Origin: JAGWRI01 sp035700805
GTDB lineage: Bacteria > Gemmatimonadota > Gemmatimonadetes > Gemmatimonadales > Gemmatimonadaceae
DNA: 64,000 nucleotides
Assembly (NCBI GenBank): GCA_035700805.1
Contig: DASSOG010000003.1
Location: 52,502 to 116,501 of the forward strand
Direction: 5' to 3'
The notes under the pieces were generated by a model that was given only the letters and a program-made list of their open reading frames with translations, did no database searches and was not told the origin of the DNA. Shown piece after piece: positions 51,401-60,990 of this stretch. Both the position numbers and the translations under genes were made by a program. Numbering within the stretch: the stretch's first letter is position 1; every line of letters starts with the position of its first letter.

Positions 51401-54400
51401 TTACCACCCCGGTGCCAGTTGCAGCCCGAACACCCAGTTCCTGGTGGGCCGCTGGAACGGGTGGGCAATGTATCCTTCCAGGACGATGTATCCCAGGACG
51501 CTCACGCGCGCGGTCACTCCCGTGCTGAACACCGGGACGTGGTCCACGCAGTTTACGAACCGCGACTGCTGCTGGTTCACCGCCGACGCGCAACTGGCGG
51601 GCACGCCGCTGGCGCCAGAGGTGGTCCACCGGAAGTCGGGGGGCTGCGAGGACGAGTAGGCGATGCCGGCGTCAAAGAACGGCGCGATCTCCACCGGCAG
51701 GATGGACGTGGGCAGCAACCCGAACGCGGGCGAGCCGAACAGCGGGATACGGAACTCCAGGTTGATCACGTCCACCCGGCTGCCCAGCATCCGGTCGAAG
51801 ACAGGGCAGGCATTGGGATTGGCCGGATTCTTGACGCATTCCGTGGAGATGTTGATCGAATTGATGCCGTACCCGCGAATCAGTGTTTCCTCACCCAGGT
51901 ACACCGGATAGACCTGTCCCTTGCCGTACGCCTCGGCGTCGCGCCCGTAGCGGCCGTAGTGCAGGCCGCGGACGGCAAAGGTGAAGGGGTTGGCAAAGAA
52001 GTACCGGCGGTAATCGCCCGAGATGCCCTGGTAGTCCAGCCGGCCGAAGGTGGGGGTGTACTGCACGCGCCACCTCGATCCGGCCACGGGGCCCACATAC
52101 GCGCTGTTCGAGTTGTCACCCACCAGCGCGATGTTGCCCTGCATGTAGTTGGTGGTGGGTATGCCTCCGGAGCCGCTGGTGCGTTGCTGCGCGACAACCT
52201 GGTTGCCCACGAGCGTGAACTGCTGGATCTCGGTGTCGTAGCCCAGGTGCGTGGCCGACAGGCCCAGCTCCAGCCGGCGCGTGGTGGAGAACGGATACTG
52301 GGTGTTGAACGCCACCTGGTCAATGTAGATGCGCTGCAGCAACTGGTTGTAATTGACCGCTTGATACGAGTTGCCAGATTGGTCGGTGACGACGGTATCC
52401 TGCAGGTACGCGTAGCCCGTGAGGTACGGCACGTGCTCCACGCCCACGGACCAGTTCCAGCGACGCCGGAGGTTGAGGTATTGCACCACGCCGCCTATGT
52501 CTTTCACGGTGCCGTTGGCCTGCAGCACGGTGTAGATCTGGCGGTCGCTGAGCTGGTCGCCCCAGAGCGCCGCGATGCCGCCCATCACGCCGGTGCCAAA
52601 GTAGCCGCCGGTCTGCACGCCCACGCTCGGCTGGCTGATGGCATCCAGCGAGAACGACGAACGGTAGGGTTTGGTGGTGAAGTCGTTGCCCGACACGAGC
52701 CCACCCAGCGGATCGCGCAGGTAGGCGGTGACCGTATTGCTGCCCGGCAGGTCGCCCGGCGGAAGTACGCTGGCGAGGCTGGCTGTCGATGTGGGCTCCA
52801 CGGGAAGTCCCACTGTCGCCGGCGCCTCCAGGCCGTAGATGCCAAAGCCCTGCCCCTGGAAGACCGTGAACAGGGTGCGCCCGGTGGAGGACGCCACGGT
52901 GAGCGCTGGTGAGGTCTCGGTAATGCCGCTCACGCCGGTGGCCACCTTCGTCACCCGGGTGACCGTGCCGGCCGCCAGGTTCAGCCGGTAGATGTCACTG
53001 AAGCCGTCCTGGTTCGAGATGAACAGCAGGTCCCGGCCATCGGGCGTGTACTGCGGGTTGATCTCCTTGGCCTGGGGAAACGGCGAATACACGGTCACCG
53101 GGCCGCCCGTGACGCTGATGGTCGCGAGCTGCAGCGGGGAGTATCGCAGTTCCTGGAAGTCCGTGTAGGCCCCGCGGTCCGTGGCAAAGGCGATGGTCTG
53201 GCCGTCAGGCGAAAACGCCGGCATCTCGTCCGCGTAGCGATCATCCGTCAGTTGGTTGACGGCGCCGGTCTGCAGGTTCAGCACATACAGGTCACTGATG
53301 CCGCCGCGCATGCCGGCCAGCGCCATCCGCTTTCCGTCGGGCGACCAGGACACCCCGGTCACGGCGTCCACGCCCGGCAGGCTCAGCTTCCGGACAATCT
53401 GGCCGTTGGCCACGTTGACCACGGCCACGTTGTTCCGGCCGTTCTCGTCCACGATGAACGCGAATTCCTTGCTGTCGGGCGACCATGCGCCGCTGGAATT
53501 GATGAAGTTCAGCGCGTCGAAGTGCCGGTCACTGGACGGCGAGGCCAGCTTGCGGATGATCCTGCCCGTGTGCGCGTCGGCCAGGTACAGGTCAAAGCTG
53601 AAGAGCGACCGGGACGAGAAGAACGCCACCGACTGACCGTCGGGGCTGATCACCGGGCTCACATTCTGTTGCTCGGTCCGGCCGTCGCTGGCGCCCATGA
53701 TGCGCTCGCCGACGTCCTGCGGCTTCGTGCGCCCCACGAGCTGCGAGGTGTACAGCGCCCGGTTGGCCTGCGCCCAGTCGGCGCTGAGCGAATCGGGCAA
53801 CTCGCCCAGGACGCGCACGATGGCGCCGTTCAGCCCCACCCGCAGCGCGGCGCGGTAGATGTCCACCACGGCGCGGTCCCCCCAGCGGCCCGCCACGTAC
53901 GCCCACAGCGCCTGGCCGTACCGGTACGGGAAGAACTTGGGGTCGGTGTTGAGCTGATTGATCGTTGGAAATGAGTCGCGCTCCACGGCGTCGCGCATCC
54001 ACATGGCCGTGAGCTCGCTGTTTCGCCCCAGCGAGAAGTATTCCGCCATGCCCTCGATGAGCCATCCGGGCAGCGTGCCCATGCGCGCCAGCCCATTCGC
54101 GTCGCCGCTCTGCGCAATGTCATACTGGAATACGTGTACCAGCTCGTGTCCCAGCACGTGGTCGGTTTCCGCGTAACTCCCCTGCAGCGGCATCACCACG
54201 CGTGTGCGCAGCCCTTCCGTGATGCCTTCCACCCCCTGCGCCGGCGCTTCCCCCACTACGTTCGTCTGCTCAAAGTCCGCGTGGTCGGCGTACAGCACGA
54301 TTGACTTGGTGTCGAACTGGTGCGCGAAGGTGTCGGAATGCCGCGCGTACCACCGCTCCGCCATCCGGCCCGCGTCGTGCGTGGCCAGCGACTCCGCCGG

Positions 54401-54562
54401 GTAAAAATAGATGTCGAAGTGCTGGGTCTTCAGGATCCGGAAGTCGAAGGTCTGGTACTGCACCTTGTTCCGGCCAAAGTACTGGGCCGACGCGGGCTGC
54501 ACCCCGCCCAGGACCATCAGCGCCAGGCCCGGGAGGGCCGCACGGACGAACGATCGAATCAT
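51401..54562 (-). CDS. Exported fusion: gluzincin-like peptidase, TolB/PD40 beta-propeller and outer-membrane beta-barrel
   Basis: 1053 residues with a Sec signal (cut near ASAQ, 27). The N-terminal part (about 35-280) has the peptidase-MA-like motif HELVHVF with a downstream 'LIEGMAEYFS', HExxH plus Glu. The middle (about 300-620) is a TolB/WD40-like propeller with repeats 'VSPDGQSVAFFSSR', 'WSPDGKRMALAG' and 'FSPDGQTIAFATDRG'. The C-terminus (about 690-1053) is a BamA/Omp85-like barrel ('LYLGEETLIRGYG', 'VINLEFRIPLFG', 'VEIAPFFDAGIA') ending in Trp. It probably anchors a propeller and protease-like head at the outer membrane. Substrate unknown. Confidence 0.85.
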   Translation of the reverse strand: MIRSFVRAALPGLALMVLGGVQPASAQYFGRNKVQYQTFDFRILKTQHFDIYFYPAESLATHDAGRMAERWYARHSDTFAHQFDTKSIVLYADHADFEQTNVVGEAPAQGVEGITEGLRTRVVMPLQGSYAETDHVLGHELVHVFQYDIAQSGDANGLARMGTLPGWLIEGMAEYFSLGRNSELTAMWMRDAVERDSFPTINQLNTDPKFFPYRYGQALWAYVAGRWGDRAVVDIYRAALRVGLNGAIVRVLGELPDSLSADWAQANRALYTSQLVGRTKPQDVGERIMGASDGRTEQQNVSPVISPDGQSVAFFSSRSLFSFDLYLADAHTGRIIRKLASPSSDRHFDALNFINSSGAWSPDSKEFAFIVDENGRNNVAVVNVANGQIVRKLSLPGVDAVTGVSWSPDGKRMALAGMRGGISDLYVLNLQTGAVNQLTDDRYADEMPAFSPDGQTIAFATDRGAYTDFQELRYSPLQLATISVTGGPVTVYSPFPQAKEINPQYTPDGRDLLFISNQDGFSDIYRLNLAAGTVTRVTKVATGVSGITETSPALTVASSTGRTLFTVFQGQGFGIYGLEAPATVGLPVEPTSTASLASVLPPGDLPGSNTVTAYLRDPLGGLVSGNDFTTKPYRSSFSLDAISQPSVGVQTGGYFGTGVMGGIAALWGDQLSDRQIYTVLQANGTVKDIGGVVQYLNLRRRWNWSVGVEHVPYLTGYAYLQDTVVTDQSGNSYQAVNYNQLLQRIYIDQVAFNTQYPFSTTRRLELGLSATHLGYDTEIQQFTLVGNQVVAQQRTSGSGGIPTTNYMQGNIALVGDNSNSAYVGPVAGSRWRVQYTPTFGRLDYQGISGDYRRYFFANPFTFAVRGLHYGRYGRDAEAYGKGQVYPVYLGEETLIRGYGINSINISTECVKNPANPNACPVFDRMLGSRVDVINLEFRIPLFGSPAFGLLPTSILPVEIAPFFDAGIAYSSSQPPDFRWTTSGASGVPASCASAVNQQQSRFVNCVDHVPVFSTGVTARVSVLGYIVLEGYIAHPFQRPTRNWVFGLQLAPGW

Positions 54563-54869
54563 TGAAGCCCCACGGTGGAACCGCTGGAAGTGTTCGCCGC
54601 CGCCACACGGCCGGTGATGCCAGGTGCACGGCGGGTGGTCGGGTACCCCGGCCGGGAGGCGAGGCCCCTGAAGTTATACGCCTCGCGCACGGAACGTGCC
54701 CGAGGGCGGGCTGATGGGCGGGCAGGCTGCATGGTCGTGGGTTCCTAGTACGCCGGAATCAGGCCAAGGTGCCCGGCATTACAAGACGTTAACAGGCGGC
54801 CGGGGCTCCAGCCCTGGTCGAGGCATCCGCGTCCAGACCACGCACGGCACATGCCGGACGACGGCACCG
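54563..54869. other. 307-bp intergenic region with no recognised gene
   Basis: Between the start of the propeller/barrel gene and the 3' end of arfB. I checked for a tRNA, small RNA or riboswitch. A GGGGCT/AGCCC pairing near 54800 is present but lacks T-arm or other signatures. It presumably carries the promoter of the minus-strand propeller/barrel gene. Confidence 0.6.
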
Positions 54870-55301
54870 TCAGTCGAAATCGTCGCGCCGCTGCCGTTTT
54901 CGCTCGCCGCGGCGGCGCTTGCCCTCCAGCCGCCGCTCCACCGACGCCCTCGTGGGCCGGGTGGGGCGCCGTCGCCTTGGCACCACGAGCCCACGTCGCA
55001 CGATCTCGCGCAGCCGAGCCTCGGCCGCCTCGCGGTTCTGGGCCTGGCTGCGCCGCTCGCTGGCCACCACGCGCAACACACCGTCACCGCTCAGCCGGCT
55101 GGCCAGCGCCACCATCAGGCGCTCGCGCTGCGGGTCCGTGACGGCGCGCGACTGTGCGACGTTCCACACAAGCTCCACGCGCGTGGATGACGTGTTGACG
55201 TGCTGTCCCCCCGCGCCGCCCGCCCGTGACACCCGCACCTCCAGCTCCTGACGCGGGATGACCACCGATCCATTGACGTGGAGGTCAGGCCCGCCTGGCA
55301 T
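54870..55301 (-). CDS. arfB: Ribosome-rescue peptidyl-tRNA hydrolase ArfB (YaeJ)
   Basis: 143 residues starting MPGGPDLHVNGSVVIPRQEL; longer starts overlap the CBS gene too far. The catalytic GGQ is in 'SRAGGAGGQHVNTSSTRVEL'. The C-terminal tail is strongly basic (RRRRPTRPTR to KRRRGERKRQRRDD), as needed to enter the empty mRNA channel of a stalled ribosome. It hydrolyses peptidyl-tRNA on ribosomes stalled without a stop codon. Overlaps the upstream CBS gene by 17 bp. Confidence 0.93.
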   Translation of the reverse strand: MPGGPDLHVNGSVVIPRQELEVRVSRAGGAGGQHVNTSSTRVELVWNVAQSRAVTDPQRERLMVALASRLSGDGVLRVVASERRSQAQNREAAEARLREIVRRGLVVPRRRRPTRPTRASVERRLEGKRRRGERKRQRRDDFD

Positions 55302-56169
55302 TGCCCACCCGCAGTCCGCGGTGCACGCGTACAGCCGCGACGCGCCGGCCGTCCATGGCCACGACCTCGAGTTCGCCGCCGGGATACGGGGCGCGGTCGC
55401 CAATGCGCGGCAGCCGCCCCAGCCGGGCAAACGCATAGCCACCCAGCGTCTGCCAGTCGCCGTCGGGAATGGGCAGGCGGTAGTCGCCGCGCACGTCCCG
55501 CAACGAGAGGGTGCCGGCCAGCTCCAGCACGCCGTTGGTCTCAATGGCCGATCGTTCGGTCACGTCGTACTCGTCGCTGATGTCGCCAATCACCTGCTCC
55601 ACCAGGTCTTCCAGCGTCACGATGCCGGCGGTGCCGCCAAATTCATCCAGCACCACGGCAATGTGCGCGCGCGCCCGGCGCAGGTCGTCCAGCACGCGCT
55701 GGGCCGGGCGCGTGTCGGGCACGAACACCGTCTCACGGGTGTGCTGGGCCAGGGAAAACGCGCTTCCATCGTCGTGGAGCCAGAGATCCTTGGCCACAAA
55801 GACACCGACGATGTCGTCCAGCGATTCCGCGTACACCGGGTACCGCGAGTAGCGCTCGCGCTGCAGGACGGCGCGCACGTCGTCCTCAGTGGCGGTCAGC
55901 GGAAGGGCCACGACATCGGTGCGGGGGCGCATGACCTCGCGCACGCACTTGGCCCTGAACTCCAGCACGTCGGCCAGCATCCGGGCGCCGGGGTCCGGCG
56001 TGGCCTTGCCGTTGGCGGCGCCAACCAGCCGCGAGAGGGCTTCAACGCCTGGCGGGCGGTCCAGGTCCCCGGGCGGATCCTGGTCCTCCAGCCCGAAAAG
56101 CGCCATGTACCGGCGCCTGATGAGCCTGAGCAACCTGTTGCGACGTGGTGAGTTGGGGCGTTGATTCAT
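55285..56169 (-). CDS. CorC/HlyC-type CBS-domain protein (hemolysin family)
   Basis: 294 residues. A basic N-terminal segment precedes two CBS domains (about 75-205): 'VREVMRPRTDVVALPLTATEDDVR', 'RYPVYAESLDDIVGVFVAKDLW' and 'HIAVVLDEFGGTAGIVTLEDLVE'. A CorC/HlyC transporter-associated domain follows (about 220-290, 'LPIPDGDWQTLGGYAFARLG'). The DUF21 membrane domain of larger CorC-family proteins is absent. It may act in Mg/Co efflux or adenine-nucleotide sensing. First gene of a minus-strand pair with arfB, divergent from pilS. Confidence 0.9.
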   Translation of the reverse strand: MNQRPNSPRRNRLLRLIRRRYMALFGLEDQDPPGDLDRPPGVEALSRLVGAANGKATPDPGARMLADVLEFRAKCVREVMRPRTDVVALPLTATEDDVRAVLQRERYSRYPVYAESLDDIVGVFVAKDLWLHDDGSAFSLAQHTRETVFVPDTRPAQRVLDDLRRARAHIAVVLDEFGGTAGIVTLEDLVEQVIGDISDEYDVTERSAIETNGVLELAGTLSLRDVRGDYRLPIPDGDWQTLGGYAFARLGRLPRIGDRAPYPGGELEVVAMDGRRVAAVRVHRGLRVGNARRA

Positions 56170-56294
56170 GGACCTGATGAAAACTGTTGCGTGGGCGGAA
56201 ACCTGGAAAGCCGCTGATCGTCAATTATCATAGCAGAATGCCAGAGTTGGCCGCCCGGGAAATCTCAGGCACTTTGCAATAAACCACCGATTCC

Positions 56295-58004
56295 GTGCGT
56301 TTTCCCACTGCGGCAGGAACCCCACCATCCATTCAGGTGATGCTCACCCCGCGCCACTTGCTGCGCTGGGTGTATCTGGGTCGGTTTTCGCTGGCCAGCG
56401 CGATCTTCATCGCGGCGGTGGTCAACTGGGCCCAGCAGGAAACCGACGCCAGCAAGCTGACCGTGGTGACCGTGGCCTTCGCGTTGGCCACCGTGGTGAC
56501 GGTGGCATCGTTTGCCTGGAGTGAAATATACGGCCGGCCGCTGGGGAAGACGTTCCTTTATCTGCAGTGCATTGCCGATTTGTTGCTGGTGACGGTGGTG
56601 GTGCACGTGACGCCCGGCGGCGCCGAGAGCGGTGGCGTCTCGCAGTTCTCGGCGCTGTACATCCTGGTGATCGCCACGGCCACGCTGATGCTGCCAGTTG
56701 GTGGCGGGCTGCTGGTGGCGGCGCTCGGTATCGTCCTGTTCTTTGCCGATACGGTGTTCGGCGTGAATGCCGACCTGCACAACGCCATCGTGTGGGCGCA
56801 ACTGGCGGTGTTTGCGCTGGTGAGCCTTGGGTGCGCCATCCTGGCGTCGCAGTTGCAGCGCGTGGCGGGCAAGGGCACCGAGGTGCTGGCCGCCGTGCTG
56901 GAGCAGGCGCGCCTGGAGGCCGACGATATCCTGCGCAACATCCAGAGCGGCGTGGTGACCATCGATTCCGCAGGGCGGCTGTTGTACGCGAACCCCAAGG
57001 CCGCGGCGCTGCTGGGCTCGGACCTCGAATCGGTGCTGCACCAGCCGGTCCTCGATCGCATCGGGCAGGTGTCGCCCGGGCTGGCGGACGCGCTGCAGCA
57101 GTCGGTGACGCATCGCATTCGCACCACGCGCGGCGAGGAGGAGGTGACCGTGGCGGGACGCCACTATCCCATCGGGGTCACCACCACCTACACCGAGGGA
57201 GACGGCGAGCGCACGGACCGCACGGCCACGGCCATCTTCCAGGACATCTCCGACCAGAAGCGGATGGAGACGCTGCGCCTGCGGGCCGAGCGCCTGGAGG
57301 GGGTGGCCGAGCTGAGTGCGTCGCTGGCCCATGAGATCAAGAATCCGCTGGCGTCCATTCGCAGCTCGGTGGAGCAGCTCTCGCGCATGCCGCAGCACAC
57401 CGACGATGAGCGGACGCTGAGCGGGCTGGTCATGCGCGAGTCGGACCGGCTGTCGCGGTTGCTCACGGAGTTCCTGGACTTCTCGCGCGTGCGCGCCACG
57501 CGCATGGCGCCCGTGGACGTCGCCGAGGTGGTGCGGGGGGCGGCACGGCTGGCCGAGGCCCATCCCGATCGCGGGGACCTTGCCATCACCTGCGTCGCGC
57601 CCAATGACCGTTCGCTCATAGTGAATGGCGATGAGGACCTGCTGCACCGCGCCGTGTTCAACCTGGTGCTGAACGCGGCGCAGGCATCGGCGGCGGGCGG
57701 TGCCATCCGGATTGAGGCCGCCGCGATGTCGCCCGACGAGCCCATGCTGGGGGTGCGCTATGAGGACGGCAGCGTGTCCGTGCGGGTCAGCGACGAGGGG
57801 CCCGGCATTGCCCCGGAGATTCGGGATCGCCTGTTCGATCCGTTCTTTACCACCAAGCCCGGGGGCAGCGGGCTGGGGCTGGCCGTGGTGCATCGCGCCA
57901 TCGAGGCGCACCGCGGCCTGGTGTTCCTGGACACGAGCCCGCGCGGGACCACGTTCACGGTCATCCTGCCGCGCGGCCGAACCACCAACGGAGACCTGAC
58001 GTGA
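56295..58004 (+). CDS. pilS: Membrane sensor histidine kinase PilS-like
   Basis: 569 residues from a GTG start. Six membrane helices (about 25-200) precede a PAS domain (about 205-330, 'NIQSGVVTIDSAGRLLYANP'). HisKA has the phosphohistidine in SLAHEIKNPLASI, and HATPase shows NLVLNAAQAS, DEGPGIAPE and GGSGLGLAVVH. The layout matches PilS of type IV pilus systems. The 4-bp coupling to an NtrC-type regulator and a sigma-54-type pilin promoter downstream support PilS. It would phosphorylate PilR in response to pilin level in the membrane. Confidence 0.88.
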   Translation: MRFPTAAGTPPSIQVMLTPRHLLRWVYLGRFSLASAIFIAAVVNWAQQETDASKLTVVTVAFALATVVTVASFAWSEIYGRPLGKTFLYLQCIADLLLVTVVVHVTPGGAESGGVSQFSALYILVIATATLMLPVGGGLLVAALGIVLFFADTVFGVNADLHNAIVWAQLAVFALVSLGCAILASQLQRVAGKGTEVLAAVLEQARLEADDILRNIQSGVVTIDSAGRLLYANPKAAALLGSDLESVLHQPVLDRIGQVSPGLADALQQSVTHRIRTTRGEEEVTVAGRHYPIGVTTTYTEGDGERTDRTATAIFQDISDQKRMETLRLRAERLEGVAELSASLAHEIKNPLASIRSSVEQLSRMPQHTDDERTLSGLVMRESDRLSRLLTEFLDFSRVRATRMAPVDVAEVVRGAARLAEAHPDRGDLAITCVAPNDRSLIVNGDEDLLHRAVFNLVLNAAQASAAGGAIRIEAAAMSPDEPMLGVRYEDGSVSVRVSDEGPGIAPEIRDRLFDPFFTTKPGGSGLGLAVVHRAIEAHRGLVFLDTSPRGTTFTVILPRGRTTNGDLT

Positions 58005-59383
58005 GCAGTCCATCGCACGACATCCGGCCCACGGTGCTGGTGGTGGATGACGAGTCCGGGATCCTGGAATCGCTGAACATCCTCCTGCGCACCGAAGGCT
58101 TCCAGCCCCGATTGGCCCACGGGGGCAAGGAGGGCCTGGAGATGCTGGCCCAGGCATCGCCGGATATCGTCCTCACCGACGTGCGGATGCCGGGCACCGC
58201 GGGCGTGGAGATCCTGGCGGCGGCTCGGCAGGCCGATCCGGACGTGCCGGTGATCCTCATGACGGCGCAGGCCACGCTGCAGTCCGCGATGCAGGCGGTG
58301 AACGAGGGCGCGTTCTACTATATCCAGAAGCCGTTCCACAACGACGAGCTCGTGGCCATCCTCAGGCGCGCGGCGGAGCATCGGCAGTTGCGCGTGGAGA
58401 ATCGCTCGCTCAAGCAGGAGATCCGCCAGCGCGACCGCGGTCGCGGCGACCGGCCGGTGGGGACGAGCAAGGCGTGGCTGGAGGTGCTGCGGCTGGCGGA
58501 GACGGTGGCCCCCACGGAGAGCACGGTACTCATCCAGGGCGAATCGGGCACCGGCAAGGAGGTGGTGGCGCGCTACATCCACCAGCTTTCGGCGCGCACC
58601 GAGGGTGCGTTCCTCTCCATCAACTGCGGCGCGCTGCCCGAAGGCCTGCTGGAGAGCGAGCTGTTCGGGCACGTGAAGGGATCCTTCACGGGCGCGGTGA
58701 AGGACAAGTCGGGGCTCTTTGCCGCCGCGGCCAGGGGGACGTTCTTCCTCGATGAAATTGGCGAGACCACGCCCGCCACGCAGGTGAAGCTCCTGCGGGT
58801 GCTGCAGCACCGCGAGGTGATTCCGGTGGGCGCGACGGATGCCGAGCCGATCGACGTGCGCGTGGTGGCCGCCACCAACCGCGACCTCGAGGAGGAGATC
58901 AAGGGCGGGCGCTTCAGGAGTGATCTCTACTATCGGCTGAACGTCATCCTCTTTCACCTGCCCCCGCTGCGCCAGCGCCGGGAGGACATCCCGCTCCTGG
59001 TGGATCACTTCCTGGGCCGCCTCGCGGCCGCGCGCGAGGAACCGCTCAAGCACCTGGATGCGGAGGCCCTGGAAGTGGCGCAGGCCTATCCCTGGCCGGG
59101 CAACGTACGCGAGCTGGAGAACGCGCTCGAGCGCGCGGCGATTCTCACCGCGGACGACACGATTCCCGTGAGCGCGCTGCCCGATCGCATCATCAAGCCG
59201 CGCGCCGAGCCGCTGGTGGCCGCCCGCACCCCAGCCAACCCCACGCTCGAAGCGGTGGAGCGCGCCTACATCATGTGGGTGCTGCAGACCGAGAACGGCA
59301 ACAAGTCGCGGGCCGCCGAGGTGCTGGGCATCGATCCCTCCACGCTGCACCGCAAGCTCTCGCGGTACGGGGCGGACGCGTGA
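58001..59383 (+). CDS. pilR: NtrC-family sigma-54 activator PilR-like
   Basis: 460 residues: receiver (phospho-Asp in VLTDVRMPG), then sigma-54 AAA+ domain with Walker A GESGTGKE, 'GSFTGAVKDKSG' (the GAFTGA loop, with Ser in place of the first Ala), 'FFLDEIGE' and 'VRVVAATNRDLEEEI'. A Fis-like HTH 'NKSRAAEVLGIDPSTLHRKLSRYG' ends it. It would activate the pilin promoter at 63515. Its stop overlaps the GTG start of the next glycosyltransferase gene, so activator and sugar genes are coupled. Confidence 0.9.
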   Translation: MSSPSHDIRPTVLVVDDESGILESLNILLRTEGFQPRLAHGGKEGLEMLAQASPDIVLTDVRMPGTAGVEILAAARQADPDVPVILMTAQATLQSAMQAVNEGAFYYIQKPFHNDELVAILRRAAEHRQLRVENRSLKQEIRQRDRGRGDRPVGTSKAWLEVLRLAETVAPTESTVLIQGESGTGKEVVARYIHQLSARTEGAFLSINCGALPEGLLESELFGHVKGSFTGAVKDKSGLFAAAARGTFFLDEIGETTPATQVKLLRVLQHREVIPVGATDAEPIDVRVVAATNRDLEEEIKGGRFRSDLYYRLNVILFHLPPLRQRREDIPLLVDHFLGRLAAAREEPLKHLDAEALEVAQAYPWPGNVRELENALERAAILTADDTIPVSALPDRIIKPRAEPLVAARTPANPTLEAVERAYIMWVLQTENGNKSRAAEVLGIDPSTLHRKLSRYGADA

Positions 59384-60990
59384 CGGAGCAGGGCGGATCG
59401 GTGGTGGCTGGCGGGGACGCGGGCGTGCGGCGGGGGGCACTCGCCACGCTGGGCGCGCGTGGCATGCGCGCCATTCCCTGGCTGGTACCGCTGGTGGTGT
59501 TCGTCGTGGCGCTTCGGGCGGTGGACTACTATCCCGTGGGTGTCGCGTACGACGACGCCGTATATGTAGAACTCGCCAAATCGCTGGCCACCGGACATGG
59601 CTATCGGTACCTGCACCTGCCGGGTACGCCGTTCGCCACGCACTATCCCCCGGGCTATCCGTTCTTCCTCTCGCTGCTCTGGCGCGCATGGCCCGACTTT
59701 CCGGGCAACGTGCTGCTGTTCAAGGTGGCCAACGCGGTGCTGGTGGCGCTGATTGCCGTGGGACTCGCGCGGTGGGCGCGCGAGCGGTTCGAGCTTCCGC
59801 CGGGGCAGGCGGCCATGGCGGCGCTCGTGGCGTCCCTGGGTATTCCCACCCTGATCCTGAGCGCGCTGGTGATGTCGGAGACGCTGTTCGTGGCCATGCT
59901 GCTGGCGGCGCTCATCCTCGGTGAGCGCGTGGTGGGCGGCGAGCGACGTGCAGGATGGCTGGTGGGCGCGGGGGTCGTGGGCGGGATGACAACGCTCGTG
60001 CGGATGCAGGGCGTGGCAGTGCTTGGCGCAGTCGTGCTCCTCCTGATGTTCCGCCGCCGGTTTCGGGATGCCGCGTGGTACGCTGGCGGCGCGGGGCTCC
60101 TGGTGGTGCCATGGCAATGGTGGGTGGCGGCTCACGCGGGCGCCATTGCCGGACCGCTCCAAAGCACGTTCGGCCCGTATTTCCCATGGTGGCTGCAGGC
60201 GATGCGCGATGGCGGCGTGGGGTTTTTCCTGAGCACGGTGGCGGCGACCACGCATCTGATCGCGCTCCAGTTTGCCATTGCCCTCCAGCCGATTTTCGTG
60301 TGGGGAGCAGGTATCGTCGGGTTTCTGGTGGCCTTGGTGGTGGCTGGGGTTGGCGCGTGGCGGGCTCGGCAGGTGGCGCCGGTTACGCTGGGGTTCCTGG
60401 CCATATACTTCGGCCTCATCATCATCTGGCCGTATCCCCCCGGGCGCTTCGTATGGGGCATCTGGCCATTGGCCGTCATGCTGGTGCTGCTGGGTTTACG
60501 TGCCCTGGTCCGACGGGAGGTGCCTGGCTGGCTGGCGCGCCGGGGGCGCGCGGGGCTGCTGGTCGCGGCCCTGATCCCCGTGCTCGGGTATGCGCGCTAC
60601 ACGGTCCGCGGCTATTCCGGCGCGTGGTGGACGGCCATCCCCCGCGGGACCGGCCCACAGCTCCGGGCGCAGGTGCTCACGGCACGGGCCGACACCGTGC
60701 CCGGTACGGTGTTTGCAACTACTTATGACGTCCCCATCTACCTGTATTCGGGGCATCAGGCGGTGCTGAGCAGCCCGCTGTCCGCCGGGAATTTCCTTCA
60801 CCCGACCGCCGTGGACCAGGGGGTGCAGGAACTCCGCGAGGTCCTGAAGGCGTATCCAGTGACCCGCGTGATCGCGATGTGGGGTCCTCAGGTGGAGGTG
60901 GCCCGCCTGCTCGCCGCCGCGCATCCACCGGAACTCGCGCTCACTGATAGCTTTCCCGACGGCCTGATCTATTCCACCATCAGAGAATGA
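59380..60990 (+). CDS. GT-C membrane glycosyltransferase, ArnT/PMT-like (GT39/83 type)
   Basis: 536 residues from GTG at 59380, overlapping the pilR stop (GTGA). About twelve membrane helices. The first luminal loop holds 'YDDAVYVELAKSLATGHGY' with the tandem Asp catalytic motif of GT-C enzymes, and 'THYPPGYPFFLSLLW' follows. It would transfer a sugar from a polyprenyl-phosphate donor to a protein or lipid in the periplasm. It lies in a tight run with a DPM-like and a TMTC-like gene, upstream of the pilin. Acceptor unknown. Confidence 0.82.
   Translation: MTEQGGSVVAGGDAGVRRGALATLGARGMRAIPWLVPLVVFVVALRAVDYYPVGVAYDDAVYVELAKSLATGHGYRYLHLPGTPFATHYPPGYPFFLSLLWRAWPDFPGNVLLFKVANAVLVALIAVGLARWARERFELPPGQAAMAALVASLGIPTLILSALVMSETLFVAMLLAALILGERVVGGERRAGWLVGAGVVGGMTTLVRMQGVAVLGAVVLLLMFRRRFRDAAWYAGGAGLLVVPWQWWVAAHAGAIAGPLQSTFGPYFPWWLQAMRDGGVGFFLSTVAATTHLIALQFAIALQPIFVWGAGIVGFLVALVVAGVGAWRARQVAPVTLGFLAIYFGLIIIWPYPPGRFVWGIWPLAVMLVLLGLRALVRREVPGWLARRGRAGLLVAALIPVLGYARYTVRGYSGAWWTAIPRGTGPQLRAQVLTARADTVPGTVFATTYDVPIYLYSGHQAVLSSPLSAGNFLHPTAVDQGVQELREVLKAYPVTRVIAMWGPQVEVARLLAAAHPPELALTDSFPDGLIYSTIRE

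Noticed and set aside
54779..54850. Possible tRNA fragment or small RNA near 54800
   Set aside because: GGGGCT/AGCCC pairing is present, but no T-loop, anticodon arm or other known RNA signature could be built.
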